Shown here piece by piece: positions 17,873 through 27,395 of a stretch of 64,000 bases of DNA. How positions within the stretch are numbered: position 1 is the first letter of the stretch; each line of letters opens with the position of its first letter. The notes under the pieces were generated by a model. It was not told the DNA's origin and searched no databases. It was given only the letters and a program-made list of their open reading frames with translations. This DNA is from SKPS01 sp964469215 (lineage in GTDB: Bacteria > Bacteroidota > Bacteroidia > Bacteroidales > SKPS01), in assembly GCA_964469215.1 (NCBI GenBank), contig CAYXYB010000001.1, forward strand, positions 682,001 to 746,000, read 5' to 3'. The position numbers were made by a program, and so were the translations under genes.

Positions 17873-19016
17873 ACAATGATAATGTACGGTTCAGCGACCT
17901 CAGGTCAGCAGCCCGGAAAAGGTAATAAGCCAGCCTGTCGGAAGAGGCTTCCAGCTTCCCGGGATCATCCTCCCTCAGGATTTGATATCGGGCAAAGTTA
18001 TCATCTTTAATTAAAGAATCATGCATTGAAGCAGCTTTTGTTTTATTGCATGTTGCAACATACTGAATTGCAGCTGCCATAAAGGTTGGCTGAAATTGAG
18101 GCACAGGTTTACCAAGCGCAAGGTTCAGCATTATCCTGTTCATATTAATGCCTGTGGCCATTTCAACAAGAGTCAACCCTATCATATCGCCACCCGGCCG
18201 GGCACCGGTTTCGACTATTACCGGCCCTGATGCCGTCAGCATCACCTCTGTGTGCGTAATGCAGGTGTTTAGTCCCATCACTGAGGACATCTTCTGAACC
18301 TCCTCTTCGATGGCATGCCTTTCTGCATTCATAAGTTCCGCAGGGATTGTATGCCTCAGCTCCACGAAATGGCCGTTGTTTGATACAACTTTTGCCGTTA
18401 TGGCTGCTATATGTGTAAGGTTATTTTCCGTCCAGGTTTCTGCACTGAATTCTCTACCCTGAATCAGTTCTTCGATAAGCGCTTTACCTGATACGGAAAG
18501 GGAGCAGGCTTGTATCCAGGCCTCTGTAGCCTCCTTCAGGGTGTTTACAAGCTGCACACCAGCACTACCTCCTATGTCAATTGGCTTTACAATTGCTGGT
18601 AGCCCTGTCAGTTCAAGAGCTGCAGTAATTTCTTCGGGGCTTTCGGGTGACACAAAAGCCGGAGTCCGCAACCCCGCCTCTGACATCCTCTTTCTGAAAA
18701 TATATTTGTCGACCGACATCTCGGCAACCTGTGATGAAGGGCCGGGCAGCCCTTTGAGTTCACACACCTCAGCCACCACCGGAAGAAGAAGTTCGGACCT
18801 GGTGAGTATTGCTTCAGGTTTGTGTTTGTTAACTATTTCTATCACCATTTTGAAGTCTGAGGAATCCATCACAAAAGGGGTGTCAGCCATAGCAAGTCCG
18901 GGTGATTTTGAATTCCTGTCGGTTCCCAAAACATGGTAACCGTCGCTTCTGGCAAGTGCCATCAGAGGGATCATCTCCTCACTTACACCTAAGATTAATA
19001 TCTTACGTGTACTCAT
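17859..19016 (-). CDS. ATP-grasp carboxylate-amine ligase in nonulosonic-acid cassette
   Basis: The 385-residue protein begins with a Rossmann-type pre-grasp domain (KILILGVSEEMIPLMALARS). Its ATP-grasp core contains GLPAIVKPIDIGGSAGVQLV (about 138-157), LIEELIQGREFSAETWTE (about 178-195) and VIVETGARPGGDMIGL (about 265-280), with the expected glycine loop and metal-binding E and N-type residues. It sits between neuB and neuA with ATGA overlaps on both sides. I infer amidation or aminoacylation of the nonulosonic acid or another cluster sugar. This is the best conserved of the three ATP-grasp genes in the left locus. Confidence 0.85.
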   Translation of the reverse strand: MSTRKILILGVSEEMIPLMALARSDGYHVLGTDRNSKSPGLAMADTPFVMDSSDFKMVIEIVNKHKPEAILTRSELLLPVVAEVCELKGLPGPSSQVAEMSVDKYIFRKRMSEAGLRTPAFVSPESPEEITAALELTGLPAIVKPIDIGGSAGVQLVNTLKEATEAWIQACSLSVSGKALIEELIQGREFSAETWTENNLTHIAAITAKVVSNNGHFVELRHTIPAELMNAERHAIEEEVQKMSSVMGLNTCITHTEVMLTASGPVIVETGARPGGDMIGLTLVEMATGINMNRIMLNLALGKPVPQFQPTFMAAAIQYVATCNKTKAASMHDSLIKDDNFARYQILREDDPGKLEASSDRLAYYLFRAADLRSLNRTLSLFDDR

Positions 19017-20044
19017 GGAATTTCGATGATATCGCGTGGTGAATAATCACGGGAAGCCGGTTTCCCTTCAATCAAAGACCATTGAAAAACAGGGATTCCC
19101 ATGCCGGCACGCATGCCAACCACATTCGTTGTCGAGAAAGCTTCACCTTTATTTATAAAGGTTCTGGCAACAAGCATTTTGCAAACCACTTTGCGGATAA
19201 CCTCCTCAGATGGCTGAGAGCGTTTTATGCCATCACCGAGAGCCTCCTCTATATTACGGATTGCATCAACCATCCTTTTAAACTCATGGGGTTCGATGCT
19301 TGCCTTGTGATCAGGGCCGGGCTGGGAACGGCCTGTGGTAAGATGCTTCTCAATGATAACAGCACCCAGTGCTACAGCAGCAATCGCAACCTCAATACCT
19401 TCTGTGTGATCAGAATATCCTACAGGCACACCGAAGTGCTCCTTCAGGCTCTTTATCGCTTTGAGGTTCACCTCCCTGTAAGGAGCAGGATAGTTGCTGG
19501 TACAATGCAACAGGCTTATAGAACGTGCTCCGTTATCCTTTAATGCTGCAAATGCCGCCTCAACTTCTACAAGTGCTGACATCCCGGTAGAAAGTATTAT
19601 ATCTTTTTTTTTCATGCCTGCTCTGGAAAGAAAAGGGATATTGGTAACCTCCCCTGAGCCTATCTTTATCATTTCCAAACCCATAATATCAGTGAGAAAA
19701 TCAAGGCTATCCTCCTCATCAGGTGTAGAGAGAAACGCTATCCCGATTTTACTGCAATGATCACGTATTTTTATGAAAGCATTGTAAGGGAGTTCCAGCG
19801 CTTTTGCCATTGCAAATTGTGATCCGTCTGCCATATCCTCCGACTTCTGATACTCTGCCAGTGGAGTAGAGTCAAGCATCAGCGATTCGGTTTTCCAGGT
19901 CTGAAACTTCACAATATCTGCTCCTGCATCTTTTGCTGCATCACAAAGCCTGAGAGCGGTGTCCGGATCACCGTTGTGATTAACACCGGCCTCCGCAATT
20001 ATGAGGGTGGATTGCCTGCCGGCTTTTTCAGGAGTGTGTTCCAT
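19013..20044 (-). CDS. neuB: Nonulosonic acid synthase (NeuB/LegI family)
   Basis: This 343-residue protein is NeuB-like: IIAEAGVNHNGDPDTALRLC (15-34), FLSTPDEEDSLDFL, MIKIGSGEVTNIPFL, LLHCTSNYPAP and GYSDHTEGIEV. A C-terminal SAF/antifreeze-like domain follows (about 283-343). The enzyme condenses PEP with an N-acetylated hexosamine to form a nonulosonic acid. It overlaps neuC by 46 bp; there is no later in-frame ATG before the conserved AEAG motif, so the start looks right. The DNA does not tell whether the product is NeuNAc or legionaminic acid. Confidence 0.92.
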   Translation of the reverse strand: MEHTPEKAGRQSTLIIAEAGVNHNGDPDTALRLCDAAKDAGADIVKFQTWKTESLMLDSTPLAEYQKSEDMADGSQFAMAKALELPYNAFIKIRDHCSKIGIAFLSTPDEEDSLDFLTDIMGLEMIKIGSGEVTNIPFLSRAGMKKKDIILSTGMSALVEVEAAFAALKDNGARSISLLHCTSNYPAPYREVNLKAIKSLKEHFGVPVGYSDHTEGIEVAIAAVALGAVIIEKHLTTGRSQPGPDHKASIEPHEFKRMVDAIRNIEEALGDGIKRSQPSEEVIRKVVCKMLVARTFINKGEAFSTTNVVGMRAGMGIPVFQWSLIEGKPASRDYSPRDIIEIP

Positions 20045-21237
20045 AGGTCAGAATTGGTGTTGGTATCGAATTTTTTAACCAGTAACTTTTCCGGTGGCAT
20101 ATATTCAAGAAAATTCGCGATAGAACTTACGGCTCTAAGGCTGTTGTTCCCATCTTTATAAGGATCGAATGGGTTGAAAGCTTCGGCACAAAGCTTCTTA
20201 TGGGTTCTGTCAGTAGCTTTCTTCAATGCTTCCTTTATTTCATCATAACCATAGCCGCAATGAATGATGTTTTCTGAAGACATTCTGTTTTTTTGGCGGT
20301 TTCCTATGTTTACAACCGGTACGGAAAGGGAAGGAGCTTCGGTAAAGCCACTGGATGAATTCCCGGCTAAAGCTGCTGCATAGCGCATCAGGGTGAGATA
20401 ATAGCGGCTACCGAGATGAGGTATATAGGAAATATGAGGATTTGATGCAGCAGCATTTTTATAGGCATTTATCATTTCAGTCGATCCTTCATCAGCACAT
20501 GGTGCAGTAATAATGATCTGATATTTAGTGAGAGACTCCAGTACCTTCAGCAGGGAGCTGTACTGTTCCCTTAGCGGAACACCGGGCTCAAGAGTAGAGG
20601 GGTGAAGAGTCACCAACAGAAGTGGCCGGGACAGGTCAATGCCAAAACGAAATTTAATATCTGAAGGTGATGCCTGATCCTGATGATAAATATTGTCAAT
20701 ACCGGGTTCACCTGTAACAACTATCCGCCAGTCCTCTTCACCCATCCGGCTTACATTCATTGCACACACCTCGTTTGCTACAAGATGAAGGTGTGATAGT
20801 TTTGTGGTTGCATGTCTTATGTTTTCGTCAATAGCTCCTTCAGAGATCTCTCCGCCACTGATGTGAACCAGGGGAACTTTGTGAAGCATAGAGGCTATTG
20901 ATAAGGCAAACAGTTCAGATCTATCGCCCATAATGACTATTGCATCAAAGTTTTCCGACTTCAGGATGTTATCAACAGAAACCAGCCCGTTTGCAATATT
21001 CTGTGAGAGTGGGATATCCGAAAGCTCTCCGAAATTGAAATCTGCCCTTATAATTCTTTCGGCAGGTAAAAGGGCATCATCTATCACCTCCTGCATAGTA
21101 TATCCGTAGGCAGGAGACAAATGCCAACCTCCGGCTATCAGAAATGTGTCAAATTTTGCAGCAGCGTGTATGATCAGGTGCTTTAGGAGGCCATATTCCG
21201 AACGAGCTAATGTGCAGACTGCAATTTTTTTCATCAC
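19999..21237 (-). CDS. neuC: UDP-GlcNAc 2-epimerase, hydrolysing (NeuC/LegG type)
   Basis: The protein has 412 residues and a GT-B-like epimerase fold, with VCTLARSEYGLLKHLI at the start, VDNILKSENFDAIVIMGDRSELFALSIAS, LVHISGGEISEGAIDE and SLLVTLHPST-type text. The family hydrolyses UDP-GlcNAc, or the diNAcBac derivative in the legionaminic route, to release the 2-epimerised free sugar for NeuB. It is the first gene of the nonulosonic-acid cassette and starts 40 bp after the TolC-like gene stops, so read-through from the efflux operon is possible. Confidence 0.9.
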   Translation of the reverse strand: MMKKIAVCTLARSEYGLLKHLIIHAAAKFDTFLIAGGWHLSPAYGYTMQEVIDDALLPAERIIRADFNFGELSDIPLSQNIANGLVSVDNILKSENFDAIVIMGDRSELFALSIASMLHKVPLVHISGGEISEGAIDENIRHATTKLSHLHLVANEVCAMNVSRMGEEDWRIVVTGEPGIDNIYHQDQASPSDIKFRFGIDLSRPLLLVTLHPSTLEPGVPLREQYSSLLKVLESLTKYQIIITAPCADEGSTEMINAYKNAAASNPHISYIPHLGSRYYLTLMRYAAALAGNSSSGFTEAPSLSVPVVNIGNRQKNRMSSENIIHCGYGYDEIKEALKKATDRTHKKLCAEAFNPFDPYKDGNNSLRAVSSIANFLEYMPPEKLLVKKFDTNTNSDLWNTLLKKPAGNPPS

Positions 21238-21277
21238 AAATAAATTGTTTGCCTTTATGCAAAGATCGGAAAAGTAT

Positions 21278-22612
21278 CTACTTGGTGTTCATCATTTTTT
21301 CGGTAAGTTCTCCACAAATCCGGTATACATCTGTTTCTATGGTTTTCATTGCAAGTTTAATGTCGATGAGCTGTTGCCTGACGTGCAAAGCATTAAGCTG
21401 GGTCAACCTGAATTCGTAACCGTTAATGGCTCCTGCCTGTAGCTGTTCAAAGGCTATTGCCAGTGACTTCTCAACAGCATCAGTGCTTGTGAGCAATATC
21501 CTGTGCTGATCTGCCAGATTTTCATATAAGGAAACAAGGCGTAATAATTCTGCTTCCAGTCTTTTTACGGCCTCTGATCTTTGTAGAATTGCCGAATTCT
21601 GAGATAACAATGCATTGCTGATACGTGAATTTTGTCGACCCCCATCATACAGGTTGAATCTTACCCGCAAGCCGATTTGACCGCCTCTGCTATGAGCCGA
21701 TTCAACAATACCGGTTTCACTCGATTGATAGTTAAGATAGATATTGCTGAAAAGGCTAACCTCAGGATACCTAAGCCCTTTCTCCATTTTGGTTTCTGTT
21801 TCAGCAAGCATCTCCTCAAATTGAGATCGTTCAAGTTCAGGGCTGTAGCGCATTGCCATTTCAATTAACCGTTCTGATGGCCGGAGACCATCCAGGATGA
21901 TAACAATACTGTCAGGTTCCGGAGCAGCCTCCGGATTGCGATTGATGATTGTGTTTATTCTGATCTGTTGCTCCCTGATTTTGTATGCCTGCTGTAAAAG
22001 CAGAGAACTGTCGGCATTATAATCTATCAGAGCCTGGTTATACATCAGAGCATTTCCAGCACCCAGTTTTAGTTTCCGATCTTCAAGGTTCAGCCTGTAT
22101 TCTGACACTTCGATAAGCTTACGGTAAAGATCAAGGATTAAAAATTCCCTGATAAGCAGGTTATAGGATTTCGACAGGTCGCTCAGGGTCTGTTCAATGT
22201 AAAATCTTGTATCAGAAGCACTCATTGATGCAAGGAGAGATAACCGGTCGCGACGGGCAAACATGGTAAAACCGTCGAAGACGGTCCAGTTAGCTTCCGC
22301 TGCTACACCAAGCCTGGTACTTGATGCATTGGTGCCACTACGTGTTGCGCCCGTATAAAGCCTGGATTCCGAGGTCTGAATATCAAAAGAGTTTTCCGAC
22401 GATATTGCTACAGAAGGTAACATTCCTGCATTGCCGGCAGTATTGAGGTTTTCTGCAGATTTCTGTTGATTTTTGATAATTTGCAGCTGATAGTTCTCCT
22501 GGAGCGTCAGGGTCGCCAGGTCATTAAGGCTGAATTTCTCCTGTGCGGATATAGAATTCACTGCAATAAATACGGCAACACTAATACTGCTAAATATCTT
22601 CTTCAAAGACAT
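21278..22612 (-). CDS. TolC-like outer membrane efflux channel
   Basis: This 444-residue protein has a signal peptide (MSLKKIFSSISVAVFIAVNS, ending near ISA-QE) and long amphipathic helices typical of TolC/OprM proteins: FSLNDLATLTLQENYQLQII near residue 28 and a second related half from about residue 240. It forms the outer-membrane exit of the RND pump encoded just upstream (22590-25664). Its start overlaps the pump's end by 23 bp. The internal duplication of helical hairpins is the main diagnostic besides operon context. Confidence 0.85.
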   Translation of the reverse strand: MSLKKIFSSISVAVFIAVNSISAQEKFSLNDLATLTLQENYQLQIIKNQQKSAENLNTAGNAGMLPSVAISSENSFDIQTSESRLYTGATRSGTNASSTRLGVAAEANWTVFDGFTMFARRDRLSLLASMSASDTRFYIEQTLSDLSKSYNLLIREFLILDLYRKLIEVSEYRLNLEDRKLKLGAGNALMYNQALIDYNADSSLLLQQAYKIREQQIRINTIINRNPEAAPEPDSIVIILDGLRPSERLIEMAMRYSPELERSQFEEMLAETETKMEKGLRYPEVSLFSNIYLNYQSSETGIVESAHSRGGQIGLRVRFNLYDGGRQNSRISNALLSQNSAILQRSEAVKRLEAELLRLVSLYENLADQHRILLTSTDAVEKSLAIAFEQLQAGAINGYEFRLTQLNALHVRQQLIDIKLAMKTIETDVYRICGELTEKMMNTK

Positions 22613-25600
22613 AAATTTTTGTTTTTCCGGATATATAAGTGTAAAGAGCCGGGATGATGAACAGTGTGAGGATGAGGGAAAAAAGGAGGCCTCCGATAAT
22701 TACTGCTCCCATAGGGATACGGCTGTTAACTGTACCACCGAAAGAGACTACCAGTGGCAAAGCTCCGAGGACAGTGGCAAGGCTTGTCATGAGGATAGGG
22801 CGGACACGGTCGGTTGCGGCACTTATAACGGCATTTAAAGTGCTCAGTCCCTGTTGTCGTTTCTGATTTGCAAATTCAACTATCAGAATGCCATTTTTTG
22901 TTACAATGCCTACAAGTACTATCATCCCTATCTGGCTGAAGACATTAAGGGTAAGGTTAAAAATCCACAGTGATAAAAGTGCTCCTGCCAGGGCAAGAGG
23001 AACAGTAAGCATAATAGTAAGCGGATCACGGAAACTTTCGAACTGGGCAGCCAGCGTAAGGTAAATCAACAGCAGGGCAAAAGCAAAAACCACAAGCAGG
23101 TTTGCAGAGCTCTCTGCGTAATCAGCAGATGTGCCGGTAAGCGCAGTCAGGAAGGTGTCATCCAACACCTTGCCGGAAATTTCATACATCGCATTGATAC
23201 CGTCACCCAGGGTGTAGCCGGTTGCTGTAGAAGCAGAAATGGTTGCTGAAGTGTATCTGTTGAACCGGAGAAGCTGAGGTGGGATACTCTGCTCAGCCAT
23301 ATTTATTAGGTTTTTCAGAGGAACCATCTCTCCAGAAGCAGATCTGATGCCTATGTTTGCTATATCTTCAGGGCGTCGACGCTGATCCCTCTCTGCATGG
23401 GCTATAACAAAATATTGTTTCCCGTCTCTTATGAAATAACCAATCCGTTGTTCACTGAACAGAATCTGTATTGTCTCTGCTATATCCTTAACACTTACAC
23501 CCAGATCAAATGCCTTGTCACGGTCAATACTCAAAGCGAGTTCAGGCCTGGTGAATTTAAGATCAATATCTGCAACATCAAATGCAGGATGTTCACGTAC
23601 AGCCTTCATAAACGGAGGTATAACCTCCTCAAGTTTCTGAAGGTTAGGTGCCTGAAGTACAAACTGAACAGGAAGTCCGCTTCTGCTTCCTCCAGCACCG
23701 CCTATTGTAGGATCCTGAACAACATAACTCAAAGCCATGTTGTAATTTCTCACAATGCTTCCTACTTCGGAGGCTATTTCCATCTGTGTCCTGTCTCGTT
23801 TCCCGGGAGGTGCCAACATCACCCTGACAGATCCTGAGTTGACCGAAACAGATGAGCCAAAACCGGGTGATGTGACAGATAACAGATATTCCTTCTCAGG
23901 TATTGTGTCAACAACAGAGATAAGCTGCATCTGATAGTTATCCATCATCTCATAGGAGGTTCCTTCAGGCGCAGAAGATACTATTCTGAATATACTCTTG
24001 TCATCCATCGGGGCAAGCTCAGCCGGTAAGGATGACCATAACAGCCATATTATTACAATCATTATGAGCAGAACCGGAAATGCAAGATATTTAACACGCA
24101 TGAATCGAACCAGCCAACCTTTATAATTTACCAGTACGTAATCTATCGGACGTCTTATAAAACCCAGACTGCGATATTCCCTTGTGTTTTGACGAAGGAT
24201 CCGTGAACTCATCATCACAGTTAGTGTCAGGGATATAAAGGTTGAGATCATCACTGAACCGGCAACAACCATAGCAAATTCCCTGAACAGCCTTCCGGTG
24301 AGCCCCTGCATGAAAAATATCGGCAGAAAAACGCAAATCAGCGTAATGGTTGTTGATATGATGGCAAAAAAGACCTGCCGGGAACCTTTAAAGGCTGCCT
24401 TAACCGGGGTCATGCCTTGTTCAACCTTTGCATAAATATTCTCCATCATCACGATGGCATCATCAACCACAATACCGGTAGCAAGAAGAAGGCCAAGAAG
24501 TGATAATATGTTTATTGAATAACCGGCCAGATATATAAAAATGAAACTTCCCAGAAGTGATATGGGTATGGTTATAACAGGTATAATCGTTGTGCGGAAA
24601 TTTCTCAGGAACACAAAAATTATTAAGAGAACAAGAATAAATGCCGTTAAGATCGTAAACTCCACATCCCTGATGGATCTCCTTATAGGTGGGGTAATAT
24701 CAAGGCCAGTTCCAACAATGATGTCTTTAGGGATTTCCTTTTTGAGTTTTTCTATCCTTTTATACGCTTCATCAACAATATCGATATAGTTAGCTCCAGG
24801 CTGAGGCTGCATCGCTACACCTACCATCGGTATACCGTTGTTTCCTCTAAGTATCGACTGCTGATTAAGGGCAGACAGCTCAGCCCTTCCGATATCCTTA
24901 AGCCTGATAATTACGTCACCTTTTTGTGTAATTATGAGATTGCTGAATTCCTCTTCATTGTTTATTCTTCCGTATGTCTGAATGGTGATGTACCGTTGTT
25001 TTCCTTCAACCTGACCGGAAGGAAGTTCGATATTTTGTGCTGCCAGGGCATCTCTTATTTCAACAGGTGTTATGTTATATGCCTGCATCCTGTCAACATC
25101 AAGGATAAGCCTCATTGCATAAGGTTTATTTCCCCAAATATTTACCTGGCTAACTCCTTCGATTGTCTGAAGCCTTTCAGCAAAAACATTTCTGGCAATT
25201 TCCGATAGTTCCAGAAGATTTCTATCCCTGCTCTGAAGTGTTATGGCAAGTATGGTCTGTGCATCTGCATCCGCTTTGGACACAATCGGAGGATCAGCAT
25301 CAGGAGGAAGATTACGGATGGCTTGTGAAACACGATCACGTACGTCATTCGCTGCGTTATCAAGGTCTTTGCTTAATTCAAACTCTACCCTGATTGTACT
25401 CCTGCCATTTGAACTTGTGGAAGTGATATTTTTAATCCCATCAACACGGTTAACCTGCTCCTCAAGGGGTTCGGTTATCTGCGATTCAATAATCTGAGCA
25501 TTGGCACCGGAATAATCTGTTCTAACTGTTATTACTGGCGGGTCAACACCTGGATAATCGCGGACACCAAGTGAGTTGAATGCCACAATCCCGAATATCA

Positions 25601-25664
25601 CAATGGTTATAGAAAAAACCATTGTCAATACTGGCCTCCTTATGCTGAGTTCTGACAATGTCAT
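22590..25664 (-). CDS. RND efflux pump (AcrB/HAE1-type)
   Basis: The 1024-residue protein has the RND layout: two halves, each with one plus five membrane helices and a large periplasmic loop. It starts MTLSELSIRRPVLTMVFSIT. Paired aspartates for proton relay are in GIVVDDAIVMMENIY (around residue 400). The internal IGMIVLVGIVTKNGILIVEFA motif of the second half is near 915. It exports hydrophobic compounds or drugs from the periplasm, with the adaptor (25665-26759) and the channel (21278-22612). The length is usual for the hydrophobe/amphiphile exporter group. Confidence 0.94.
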   Translation of the reverse strand: MTLSELSIRRPVLTMVFSITIVIFGIVAFNSLGVRDYPGVDPPVITVRTDYSGANAQIIESQITEPLEEQVNRVDGIKNITSTSSNGRSTIRVEFELSKDLDNAANDVRDRVSQAIRNLPPDADPPIVSKADADAQTILAITLQSRDRNLLELSEIARNVFAERLQTIEGVSQVNIWGNKPYAMRLILDVDRMQAYNITPVEIRDALAAQNIELPSGQVEGKQRYITIQTYGRINNEEEFSNLIITQKGDVIIRLKDIGRAELSALNQQSILRGNNGIPMVGVAMQPQPGANYIDIVDEAYKRIEKLKKEIPKDIIVGTGLDITPPIRRSIRDVEFTILTAFILVLLIIFVFLRNFRTTIIPVITIPISLLGSFIFIYLAGYSINILSLLGLLLATGIVVDDAIVMMENIYAKVEQGMTPVKAAFKGSRQVFFAIISTTITLICVFLPIFFMQGLTGRLFREFAMVVAGSVMISTFISLTLTVMMSSRILRQNTREYRSLGFIRRPIDYVLVNYKGWLVRFMRVKYLAFPVLLIMIVIIWLLWSSLPAELAPMDDKSIFRIVSSAPEGTSYEMMDNYQMQLISVVDTIPEKEYLLSVTSPGFGSSVSVNSGSVRVMLAPPGKRDRTQMEIASEVGSIVRNYNMALSYVVQDPTIGGAGGSRSGLPVQFVLQAPNLQKLEEVIPPFMKAVREHPAFDVADIDLKFTRPELALSIDRDKAFDLGVSVKDIAETIQILFSEQRIGYFIRDGKQYFVIAHAERDQRRRPEDIANIGIRSASGEMVPLKNLINMAEQSIPPQLLRFNRYTSATISASTATGYTLGDGINAMYEISGKVLDDTFLTALTGTSADYAESSANLLVVFAFALLLIYLTLAAQFESFRDPLTIMLTVPLALAGALLSLWIFNLTLNVFSQIGMIVLVGIVTKNGILIVEFANQKRQQGLSTLNAVISAATDRVRPILMTSLATVLGALPLVVSFGGTVNSRIPMGAVIIGGLLFSLILTLFIIPALYTYISGKTKIYVFEEDI

Positions 25665-26759
25665 TTACTTTTCTCCTCCGTTGATAATCCTTGAAATCTC
25701 TATCCTGTCTCCCTCTTTTATTACCATTAATCCTGTGGTAATCACCTTGTCGCCTGCAGTTAACCCAGAAGTAACCTGAACTTTTTCGCTGGTTCTCGAA
25801 CCTGTTGTTATCACCTTTCTGGTTGCAATGCCATATTTGACAATAAAAACAAACTGGTTGTCGAGTTCTGAAATAACAGCTTCTGCAGGAATTAATATGG
25901 CATTATCGTTTTGTTCCATATCAATATTTACCTGTACAAAATCACCCGGCACGAATTCTCCGTTTCTGTTGTCGAGATATGCCCTTAGTTCTATGCTTCC
26001 TGACTGTGGATTTACGACAGGATCTATTGCATATACTTTTGCTTCAGCAGTTTTACCGTTAGAGGAGGAGGTGATTGAGATATTATGATCTTTCTGAAGA
26101 ACACTGATATATGTGGCAGAAACACTAAAAACCACTTTAAGCTTGTTGTTCTGTACCAGGCGTGTTATCAGAGCTCCCTGGCTAATATATGCTCCAATGC
26201 TGAAGTCACGGAAACCGATACGGCCATCGAATGGAGCACGTATCTGTGAAAGATCGATCATCACCTCGAGTTCTTCAATCTGAGCTTTCAGATTCCCGAC
26301 TTCCGCGGCTGTTTGCTCATATTCTGCTACGCTGATGCCTTCAAAAGCCAGAAGTGACTCTCTCCTTTTAAGTTCTGCAGTTGCGGCTGCAAGACGAGAT
26401 TCCAGACCTCGCTTCCGGGCATCCCATGACCGGTGGTCAATCTCCACTAAAAGATCTCCCCTCCTGACCATCTGCCCTTCTTTGAAATGAATCCTGAAAA
26501 TATGTCCGTTTACCCCTGACCTGATCTCCGTCTCTTCAAAAGGAATCAACCGGCCGGTATTGTTAACGGTAGTTGTAAAGGATTCTTCGTGAACCTGATA
26601 AACCTCAACCTTAGATGTGAGAGATTGCTTCTGTTGGCTGCTGTTGCTATGCCTGCACGATTGTGTAAATATCATCATTATTACCAGAATCCACAGAAAT
26701 ATGAAATGTCTATACCTGTTTTTTAAAGCAATTGTTATTATTTCGTTTGTGTTTATCAT
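25665..26759 (-). CDS. RND periplasmic adaptor (membrane-fusion protein)
   Basis: This 364-residue protein has an N-terminal hydrophobic stretch (FLWILVIMMIFTQSCRHSNS, a lipobox-like C near residue 35). It then has a biotinyl-lipoyl-like segment (GRLIPFEETEIRSGVNGHIF and KEGQMVRRGDLLVEID), a coiled-coil hairpin near residues 110-170, and a second lipoyl part (IRAPFDGRIGFRDFSIGAYI). The C-terminal beta-barrel is typical of HlyD/MFP proteins. Its stop and the pump's ATG are directly adjacent (25665/25664). It joins the inner-membrane pump to TolC. The start is ATG at 26759, overlapping the DUF454 gene as ATGA. Confidence 0.9.
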   Translation of the reverse strand: MINTNEIITIALKNRYRHFIFLWILVIMMIFTQSCRHSNSSQQKQSLTSKVEVYQVHEESFTTTVNNTGRLIPFEETEIRSGVNGHIFRIHFKEGQMVRRGDLLVEIDHRSWDARKRGLESRLAAATAELKRRESLLAFEGISVAEYEQTAAEVGNLKAQIEELEVMIDLSQIRAPFDGRIGFRDFSIGAYISQGALITRLVQNNKLKVVFSVSATYISVLQKDHNISITSSSNGKTAEAKVYAIDPVVNPQSGSIELRAYLDNRNGEFVPGDFVQVNIDMEQNDNAILIPAEAVISELDNQFVFIVKYGIATRKVITTGSRTSEKVQVTSGLTAGDKVITTGLMVIKEGDRIEISRIINGGEK

Positions 26760-27157
26760 GATTTATCTTTTTTGTCGATATCTGCATCAGGAACAATGAA
26801 TCCCATCACAACAGTACCTGTAATTCCAACCAGGAGAATCATGATCTTAGTGACTGGTGACTGAATAAGAAAAAGAACAGAGATGATGATCATGAACCAC
26901 ATCACTCCGATGGAAGAAACCTTCTGCCTGACAGTCATCCCCTTGCGAGAATGATATTCATTAATGTAGCTGCCTATCAATCTGTTTTTTAACAACATCT
27001 GGTATAACTTTCCTGAACTTTTTAAAAAAAGCCATGCAGTTAAAAGAAGAAAAGGAGTTGTTGGTAGCCCCGGAACAAACACACCAGTTATACCAACAAC
27101 AAGCGATACTGAACCCAGAAAAATATAAATTAACTTCACTGGAGACATTTGCTGCAA
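26756..27157 (-). CDS. YbaN-like DUF454 inner membrane protein
   Basis: The 133-residue protein has the DUF454/YbaN signature: GVFVPGLPTTPFLLLTAWLFLKSS and ENRLIGSYINEYHSRKGM-type text, flanked by three or four membrane helices. The function is unknown. It is the first gene of the efflux operon and is coupled to the adaptor gene by ATGA. A good promoter lies just upstream (27204-27233). Confidence 0.85.
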   Translation of the reverse strand: MQQMSPVKLIYIFLGSVSLVVGITGVFVPGLPTTPFLLLTAWLFLKSSGKLYQMLLKNRLIGSYINEYHSRKGMTVRQKVSSIGVMWFMIIISVLFLIQSPVTKIMILLVGITGTVVMGFIVPDADIDKKDKS

Positions 27158-27203
27158 ATGAACCTTATCCCTCTTCTAATTTATAAAATAAAATTATCCG
27201 GCA

Positions 27204-27233
27204 CAAAGATAATTTTTTATCACTCTGTTAAAA
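27204..27233 (-). promoter_or_regulatory. Bacteroidota-type promoter for the efflux operon
   Basis: On the minus strand a perfect -7 box TATCTTTG (TAnnTTTG) lies at 27211-27204. An upstream TTTT-type -33 element lies around 27233-27230, with 18 bp between them. The expected start site is about 7 bp downstream, near 27198, leaving a ~40-nt leader before the DUF454 start at 27157. Confidence 0.5.
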
Positions 27234-27395
27234 GGTTACAGTTTTGTCAGCCTAAGCCACAAGATTATTGAAAACGGCAGATGAGATAGATATGTGAAAA
27301 TGTTTCAAGGTCAAGTAATCCCACCTTGTATTAACTGTCCGGTTAAATTAATCCTCTTTTCCCTTTTCTTGTTTTTCGGCATTATCAATTAATAA

